48,280 nt of DNA from Rhodanobacter sp. Lineage in GTDB: Bacteria > Pseudomonadota > Gammaproteobacteria > Xanthomonadales > Rhodanobacteraceae. Positions 41,110 to 48,280 of this stretch are shown piece after piece. The stretch's first letter is position 1. Every line of letters starts with the position of its first letter. The notes beneath the pieces were generated by a model, which did no database searches, had not been told where the DNA came from, and saw nothing but the letters and a program-made list of their open reading frames with translations. Both the position numbers and the translations under genes were made by a program. The stretch spans positions 1 through 48,280 of the forward strand of contig DAIDKO010000039.1 of assembly GCA_027450005.1 (NCBI GenBank). The letters are read 5' to 3'.

Positions 41110-42876
41110 ATGAGCTGGCAGGCCTGGGCGGTGGTGGCCGTGATCGTGGTGGCGATGGCGCTCTTCGCCAGCGAGAAGCTGCGCATCGACCTGGTGGCCC
41201 TGCTGGTGCTCACGACGCTGGTGGTGCTGGGCATCGTCAGCCCCGCCGAAGCACTCTCCGGCTTCAGCAACGAGGCCACGGTGACGGTGGCGGCGATGTT
41301 CGCGCTGTCGATCGGCATCGAGCGCTCCGGCGTGCTGGAGCCGCTGAGCCGCCTGCTCATGCGCATCCACCGGCCGTGGCTGCTCACGCTCGTGCTGATG
41401 CTGGCCATCGCGCCGCTGGGTGCGTTCGTGAAGAACATCGCGCTGGTGGCCACTTTTCTGCCGCTGGCGCTGCGCGTGTGCCAGCGCACCGGCACGTCGC
41501 CGGCGCGGGTATTGATGCCGATGGCCTATGCCGCGCAGATGGGCGGCGTGTGCACGCTGATCGGTACCTCCTCCAATCTGCTGGCCGATTCGCTGGCGCA
41601 AAAGAACGGCCTGCCCGCCTTCGGCGTGTTCGAGTTCACCGGCATGGGCGCGCTGCTTGCGGTGGCCGGCATCGTCTACCTGATGCTGGTGGGGCGCTGG
41701 CTGCTGCCGAGGCACATCGACGCCGACGAGATCGAAGAGGTGGAGATCGGCAAGTACGTCACCGAGCTGGCGCTTACCGCGCAGTCGCCGCTGGTGGGCA
41801 AGAGTATCGGCGAGGTGCAGCTGGTTGAGCGCTACGGCGTGTATCCGCTGGAGCTGTTGCGCGGCGAGCGGCGCATGTGGTCGCCGCGTTCGCAGCAGAT
41901 GGAGGCCGGTGACGTGCTGCTGGTGCGCGGCGACTGGGCGAAGATCGAGGAGTTCCAGCGCCGCGCGCACCTGCAGAACGTGCCGGAAAGCCGCTACGTG
42001 CGCGGCGCCGACCATCCGCGTGTGCTCGCCGAGGTGATGGTGGCGCCGGCCAGCCTTGCCGAGGGGCGCCGGCTGGACGAAACCGACCTCGGCGCCCGGC
42101 GTGGCGCGGTGGTGCTGGCGATCCATCGGCGCGGCCAGGTGCTGCGCGACAAGCTCAGCGACGTCAGCCTTGCGGTGGGCGACGTGCTGCTGGTGCTGGT
42201 GGACGAGGACGGCATGCCGCAGCTGCGCGGCGACGACGCCTTCATCGTGCTCAGCGAGCGCGACGATGCGCGGCGCATGTCGCGCAAGGCGATCGTGGCG
42301 GCGGGGATCATGGCCGGCGTGGTGGCGGTGTCCGGCTTGCGCCTGATGCCGATTCCGGTGGCGGCGATCTGCGGCGCGGCGGCGATGGCGATCACCGGCT
42401 GTTTCGGCCGCAAGGACGTCTACGAAGGCATGGACTGGAAGATCATCGTCCTGCTCGGCGCGATCCTGCCGCTGGGCACCGCGATCGAGAAGACCGGCCT
42501 GTCGCACGCGGTGGTGCATGCGGGCCTCAGTCTCATCGGCGACCACGGCCCGCTCGCCGCGCTGCTGATGGTGTACCTGCTCACCGCCCTGCTCACCGAA
42601 CTGATGGGGCACAACCCGTCGGTGGTGCTGATGGTGGGCATCGCGACCAGCGTGGCCCACGCGATGCATGCCGATCCGCGCCCCTTCGTGGTGGCGGTGG
42701 CGTTCGCCGCGGCTACCTCGTTCGCCACCCCGGTGGGCTATCCCACCAACACCATGGTCTATTACGCCGGCGGCTACCGTTTCACCGATTTCATGAAGGT
42801 CGGCATACCGTTGATCGCGCTGTTCTGCAGCCTGTCGATGTGGCTGATACCGCGGTTCTGGCCGTTCCATCCGTAG
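41110..42876 (+). CDS. SLC13-type anion permease with two TrkA-C domains
   Basis: 588 residues. Membrane helices at both ends (about 1-200 and 395-588) flank two RCK/TrkA-C regulatory domains (about 215-295 and 305-385, e.g. SPLVGKSIGEVQLVERYGVYPL). Permease motifs: VTVAAMFALSIGIERSG, IGTSSNLLADSLA and the repeat region GYPTNTMVYYAGGYRF. Members carry sulfate, dicarboxylates or other anions; the substrate cannot be read here. Confidence 0.9.
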   Translation: MSWQAWAVVAVIVVAMALFASEKLRIDLVALLVLTTLVVLGIVSPAEALSGFSNEATVTVAAMFALSIGIERSGVLEPLSRLLMRIHRPWLLTLVLMLAIAPLGAFVKNIALVATFLPLALRVCQRTGTSPARVLMPMAYAAQMGGVCTLIGTSSNLLADSLAQKNGLPAFGVFEFTGMGALLAVAGIVYLMLVGRWLLPRHIDADEIEEVEIGKYVTELALTAQSPLVGKSIGEVQLVERYGVYPLELLRGERRMWSPRSQQMEAGDVLLVRGDWAKIEEFQRRAHLQNVPESRYVRGADHPRVLAEVMVAPASLAEGRRLDETDLGARRGAVVLAIHRRGQVLRDKLSDVSLAVGDVLLVLVDEDGMPQLRGDDAFIVLSERDDARRMSRKAIVAAGIMAGVVAVSGLRLMPIPVAAICGAAAMAITGCFGRKDVYEGMDWKIIVLLGAILPLGTAIEKTGLSHAVVHAGLSLIGDHGPLAALLMVYLLTALLTELMGHNPSVVLMVGIATSVAHAMHADPRPFVVAVAFAAATSFATPVGYPTNTMVYYAGGYRFTDFMKVGIPLIALFCSLSMWLIPRFWPFHP

Positions 42877-42894
42877 GCTGCACCGCCGGCGCCC

Positions 42895-43779
42895 TTAGTC
42901 GTCGTACGGGCTGGCGAGTCCGTGTCCGGACCAGCGCTTGTACTGCCACTGGTACTGGCTGAAGGCCAGCTCGATGCACGCCTCCACGCCCCGGTTGAGC
43001 GCGCCGCAGGCGCTGGCGAGGTCGGCGTCGGTGAGCCCTTCCGGTGCAGGCAGGAAGCGGATGCGGTAGCCGGCACCCCGTGGCAGGCGCTCGGCGAAGG
43101 CGAAGAGTACGGTGGCACCGGTGCGTGCGGCCAGTCGCGGCAGCAGCACCATGGTCAGCGCGTTGCGACCGTAGAACGGCACGATCTCCCCCTCGCCGGC
43201 ACGCGGCTTCTGGTCGGGCAGGATGCCCACCGTACCGCCGGCGGCCAACCGCTTGTACAGCGTGCGCACGCCCGCACCCTCGGCGCGCACCTGTTCCGGT
43301 GCCAATGCGCCGCGCACCTTGCGCAGCAGGCCCTCCATCGCGGCGATCCGCGGCGGGCGGTAGAGGATCGCCATCGGTGTCTTGCGGCACAGCCAGTAGT
43401 TCAGGAGCTCCCAGCAGCCCAGATGCGGGGCGGCGACGATCACGCCCTTGCCCGAGGCCAGCGCGGCATCGAACAGCGCCTCGCCGTGCACTTCGCGCAC
43501 CAGCCGCAGCGCGCGCTCGGCACCCGAGCCCCAGATCTTGATGATCTCGGTGGCCGATTTGCCGCTTTCTTCCAGCGCCTCGCGCAGCAGCGCGTTGCGC
43601 GAGGCTTCGTCCAGCCCCGGGCGCGCGATGGCGAGGTTCGCCGCCACGTGTCGTGCAGTGCGCGTGCGGCGCCCGAGCGCGAGGCGGCCCAACAGGCTGC
43701 CCGCGGCATGCAGCGCCCGCAGCGGCAGCAGGGCGAGCAGGCGCAGCAGGAGGTAGATCAGGAACATGTCGGCACGCAT
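42895..43779 (-). CDS. lpxL: lipid A biosynthesis lauroyl/myristoyl acyltransferase
   Basis: 294 residues; adds a secondary acyl chain to lipid A at the inner membrane. One N-terminal membrane segment (about 5-22), then the HX4E catalytic motif H119-E124 (HLGCWE), and [23 protein letters not shown] in the middle. It ends with a short polar tail. The start at 43779 is the first plausible ATG; 43767 is possible. LpxL versus LpxM cannot be decided. Confidence 0.88.
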   Translation of the reverse strand: MRADMFLIYLLLRLLALLPLRALHAAGSLLGRLALGRRTRTARHVAANLAIARPGLDEASRNALLREALEESGKSATEIIKIWGSGAERALRLVREVHGEALFDAALASGKGVIVAAPHLGCWELLNYWLCRKTPMAILYRPPRIAAMEGLLRKVRGALAPEQVRAEGAGVRTLYKRLAAGGTVGILPDQKPRAGEGEIVPFYGRNALTMVLLPRLAARTGATVLFAFAERLPRGAGYRIRFLPAPEGLTDADLASACGALNRGVEACIELAFSQYQWQYKRWSGHGLASPYDD

Positions 43780-43860
43780 CCGACCAGTGTACGGGATCGT
43801 CGCCCTTCCGCCGGCGGGGAGGCGCGCTATGCTGCGCATTCCGCTCGCCGACGAGTCGCC

Positions 43861-44301
43861 ATGATCGCCCTGATCCAGCGTGTGCTTTTCGCCCGTGTCG
43901 AGGTCGAAAACGAAACCGTGGGCGCCATCGGCGCCGGCCTGCTCGCCCTGGTGGCGGTGCAGCCGCACGACGGCGAGCGCGAGGCGCAGCGCCTGCTGCA
44001 GCGCCTGCTTGGCTACCGCGTGTTCGGCGACGAAGCTGGCAGGATGAACCGCTCGCTTGCCGACACCGGCGGCGGCCTGCTCCTGGTGAGCCAGTTCACC
44101 CTGGCCGCCGATACCCGCTCCGGCATGCGCCCCAGCTTCACGACCGCGGCGCCGCCCGAGCACGGCCGGCACTGGTTCGAGCGGTTGGTGGCATTGGCCC
44201 GCGCCGCGCATCCGCGGGTGGAAACCGGACGCTTCGGTGCCCATATGGTGGTGAGTCTGGTGAACGACGGGCCGGTCACGTTCCGGCTCGACACCGGCTG
44301 A
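43861..44301 (+). CDS. dtd: D-aminoacyl-tRNA deacylase
   Basis: 146 residues; removes D-amino acids wrongly attached to tRNA. Active-site motifs [10 protein letters not shown] (near 74-83) and VNDGPVTF (near 136-143) are present. Normal length. It starts [15 protein letters not shown]. Confidence 0.95.
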   Translation: MIALIQRVLFARVEVENETVGAIGAGLLALVAVQPHDGEREAQRLLQRLLGYRVFGDEAGRMNRSLADTGGGLLLVSQFTLAADTRSGMRPSFTTAAPPEHGRHWFERLVALARAAHPRVETGRFGAHMVVSLVNDGPVTFRLDTG

Positions 44302-44387
44302 ACGAAACCCCGCTTCGGGTGTGGCGCAAGCCCGCGTTCTGGCGCGATTTTTGCGTCCCGCGAAGCGATTTTTTCCAGCTTGAAATC

Positions 44388-44416
44388 TGGTCAAAAAAGC
44401 AGCATATCGCTATAAT
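44388..44416 (+). promoter_or_regulatory. sigma-70 promoter of rpoD
   Basis: TGGTCA (44388-44393), a 17-bp spacer and a perfect -10 TATAAT (44411-44416), about 30 bp before the rpoD ATG. Confidence 0.75.
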
Positions 44417-44448
44417 GTCCGGTTCTTGAACCCTGCGGCGGTCGGTGA

Positions 44449-46320
<1,872 letters not shown>

Positions 46321-46362
46321 GCGCGCGCTACCCGCTCTTCTGGCGGAGCGGGGCAGAGGACA

Positions 46363-46392
46363 CGAGAACGGCCGCGCAAGCGGCCGTTCTCG
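46363..46392 (+). terminator. hairpin terminator after rpoD
   Basis: A perfect 13-bp stem (CGAGAACGGCCGC / GCGGCCGTTCTCG) closed by a GCAA loop, 43 bp after the rpoD stop. No strong T-run follows, so termination may be partial. Confidence 0.7.
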
Positions 46393-46571
46393 CATGGGCA
46401 GCGGCTGCGCTCGGGCACGTGGCGCCGGCGACTCAGAAATGCCACAGTTTCCGCAGCTAGCATGCGCGCCCAGCCCGACCCCACGGTCGGCAGGGCGGCC
46501 TGCGGCCATGGCCGAACCGGCCCAGCCGGCCGCAAGGCCGTTTACCCGCAAACCCAGGAGCGCACAAACCC

Positions 46572-47138
46572 ATGACGCAAACGCCACCCCCTGTCGCCAC
46601 CCCGGCTGCGGCGAGCCGCTACGACCGCACCACGATCGTCCTGCATTGGCTCACCGCGGTGCTGGTGCTCGTGCTCTTCGCGTTGGCCATGCTTTGGGAC
46701 TTCATGCCCCATGACGTGCACAAGCAGATGCAATCCCTGCACATCTCGCTGGGCATTGTTCTCGCGGCGGTGCTGTTGCTGCGCCTGGTGTGGCGCGCCA
46801 CGCGCGGCAGGCGGCTGCCGATGGCCGTCGAGGGGCTGCAAGGCAAGGCGGCCAAGGCGATGCACTACCTGCTCTACCTACTGCTGGTGGCGCAGGTGAT
46901 CCTCGGCTTTGCCTGGCGCTGGGCGCAGGCCGAGGTCTTCCAGTTCTTCGACTTGTTCCCGCTGCGCCTTGCCGACGTCAGGAACGGCCCGCTGGCGCAC
47001 CTCTTCGGCAACCTGCATGACGTCATCGGCTGGACCATCGTGATCCTGGCCGGCCTCCACGCCGCGGTTGCGCTGGTTCACCACCACGTGCTCAAGGATG
47101 GCGTGCTGAAGCGGATGATGGGCGGCACCAGCCCATGA
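46572..47138 (+). CDS. cytochrome b561 family protein
   Basis: 188 residues with four membrane helices. Likely haem-binding His lie in TTIVLHWLTAV (H25), SLHISLG, AMHYLLYL and NLHDVIGW/GLHAAVALVHHHV. The family passes electrons to or from quinone. Its stop overlaps the start of the next gene by 4 bp. Confidence 0.9.
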   Translation: MTQTPPPVATPAAASRYDRTTIVLHWLTAVLVLVLFALAMLWDFMPHDVHKQMQSLHISLGIVLAAVLLLRLVWRATRGRRLPMAVEGLQGKAAKAMHYLLYLLLVAQVILGFAWRWAQAEVFQFFDLFPLRLADVRNGPLAHLFGNLHDVIGWTIVILAGLHAAVALVHHHVLKDGVLKRMMGGTSP

Positions 47139-47830
47139 GCCGCCTGCATCGGGAGTCGCATCGGGCAAGCCGCGCGGGGTGGTTGCGCGCGGCCGTGCTG
47201 GGTGCCAACGACGGCATCATCTCCACCGCCAGCCTGGTGCTGGGCATGGCTTCGGCCGCATCGGGTAAGCACGCGGTGCTGCTGGCTGGCGTAGCGGGCT
47301 GGATCGCCGGCGCGATGTCGATGGCGGCCGGCGAGTACGTTTCGGTGAGCTCGCAGTCGGACACCGAGCATGCCGACCTGGCGCGCGAGCGTCGCGAGCT
47401 GGCGGAAGATCCCGAATCGGAAGCGAAGGAACTGGCGCAGATCTATGTGGCGCGCGGACTGACCACGGAGCTGGCGCACCAGGTGGCGGACCAGCTCATG
47501 GCCCACGACGCCCTCAGCGCGCATGCGCGGGACGAACTGGGTATCTCAGAATTCACGGCGGCTCGCCCGGTGCAGGCAGCGCTGACCTCGGCAGCCACCT
47601 TCTCCGTCGGTGCCGCGGCGCCGTTGCTGCTGGTGCTGGTGGCACCGGATTCGCGGCTGGTGCCGGTGGTCGCGGTCGGCTCGATCCTCTGCCTCATCCT
47701 GCTCGGCGTGGCCAGCGCAAAGACCGGCGGCGCCAAGGTACTGAAACCGGCATTGCGGGTGGTGCTGTGGGGAGCGCTGGCGATGACGCTCACCGCCGGC
47801 ATCGGCCTGCTCGCCGGAAAGGTCGTTTAG
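47135..47830 (+). CDS. VIT1/CCC1 family membrane transporter
   Basis: 231 residues, five membrane segments. N-terminal GANDGIISTASLVLGMASAA and SMAAGEYVSVSSQ are the family hallmarks; members move iron or manganese. A soluble helical segment (about 70-135) lies between the helix pairs. The start overlaps cytochrome b561 (ATGA), so the two are co-translated. Confidence 0.9.
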   Translation: MSRLHRESHRASRAGWLRAAVLGANDGIISTASLVLGMASAASGKHAVLLAGVAGWIAGAMSMAAGEYVSVSSQSDTEHADLARERRELAEDPESEAKELAQIYVARGLTTELAHQVADQLMAHDALSAHARDELGISEFTAARPVQAALTSAATFSVGAAAPLLLVLVAPDSRLVPVVAVGSILCLILLGVASAKTGGAKVLKPALRVVLWGALAMTLTAGIGLLAGKVV

Positions 47831-48043
47831 TAAAGACTTCGTCGGAATGAAGGTTGAAGCAGGAGCGTCGCGCCGCGTCCGCGCGCGCAGCAGATCGCGG
47901 CGCAGGTGTTCGCAAGTTCCGAAGTGCATCGGTATGCCGCGAACCTCGCGGCCCGAGTAGTAGCTAGCAGCGCCATCTGCTTGGCGCGCATCGCACGCTG
48001 CCGCTACCATGGGCGGACGACCCTCAGCGGGCGTCACCCTCAC

Positions 48044-48119
<76 letters not shown>

Positions 48120-48280
48120 TTTTGCCGTCCATCGGCATCCATTGTGCGGGAAACCATAAAGTGCCATCTTGCCAGGCCAGGCTTGGTTAGGACGCGATCG
48201 GAACACCCCAATCAATCCCCGCCGCGCACCCGCACCAGGGGTCGGCGCAAGCAGTGCGCCGCTGCTGTCTGACGCAGCGG

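Noticed and set aside
40954-42870. 638-codon leftward open frame opposite the SLC13 permease
   Set aside because: His/Arg/Gln-rich translation typical of the antisense of a hydrophobic GC-rich gene; the permease on the + strand has clear domains.
46393-46571. Possible small gene between rpoD and cytochrome b561
   Set aside because: Open frames there are short, lack start signals and overlap the rpoD terminator; treated as the leader of cytochrome b561.

Overview
This 48.3 kb window comes from the chromosomal origin region of a GC-rich gammaproteobacterium. The order gyrB-recF-dnaN-dnaA / rpmH-rnpA-yidC-mnmE, the lptM-dapF-DUF484-xerC-hslV-hslU block, and the protein sequences themselves point to Xanthomonadales (Lysobacterales), most likely Rhodanobacteraceae (Rhodanobacter, Dyella, Luteibacter type). 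The family assignment is an inference. Almost everything is intact housekeeping sequence with dense coding on both strands.

Layout. Positions 1-4763 hold the replication core: the first 20 codons of gyrB, recF with two perfect parS palindromes inside it, dnaN, a 252-bp AT-richer gap with DnaA boxes (probable oriC), dnaA, then divergent rpmH and rnpA. Positions 4856-8019 are yidC and mnmE. Positions 8020-11950 look foreign: a compact three-gene operon (MazG-like pyrophosphohydrolase, nuclease-DUF2075 helicase, EVE-like/HNH nuclease) sits directly behind the 3' end of mnmE, a known integration hotspot, and a degenerate copy of the mnmE end lies at the far side. It is my main candidate for an undescribed anti-phage system. 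Positions 11983-14178 carry pnuC-rbsK and a lineage hypothetical gene. Positions 14302-19288 carry the HslVU protease, XerC, DUF484, DapF and LptM.

Positions 19378-28664 hold small membrane proteins, a GNAT enzyme and an RLAN/ATP-grasp ligase (divergent), aroE, a gamma carbonic anhydrase, a cNMP-binding patatin and an M3 oligopeptidase. Positions 28665-32395 hold a dispersed two-hairpin repeat, a cold-shock protein, exonuclease III, a YecA-like protein, pirin, a perfect CRP-type site and a small SPFH-like protein. Positions 32564-36259 are rsmG-parA-parB followed immediately by an ECF sigma factor and its probable anti-sigma factor. Facing them (36273-38692) is a bufferin-type operon (precursor peptide, DUF692 oxidase, DUF2063 partner, DoxX protein), a copper-linked RiPP system. 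Positions 38851-47830 hold a glycosyltransferase, DUF488, a second patatin, an SLC13/TrkA-C transporter, a lipid A acyltransferase, dtd, rpoD, a cytochrome b561 and a VIT-family transporter. A tRNA-Ile(CAU) lies at the right edge.

How the parts connect: ParA/ParB encoded at 33-35 kb should act on the parS sites at 0.2-0.8 kb next to oriC. DnaA, DnaN, RecF and GyrB supply initiation, clamp, gap repair and supercoiling. RpmH, RnpA, YidC, MnmE and RsmG are the usual translation and membrane-insertion companions of oriC. The accessory parts are the mnmE-linked three-gene island, the bufferin operon and the two-hairpin repeats.
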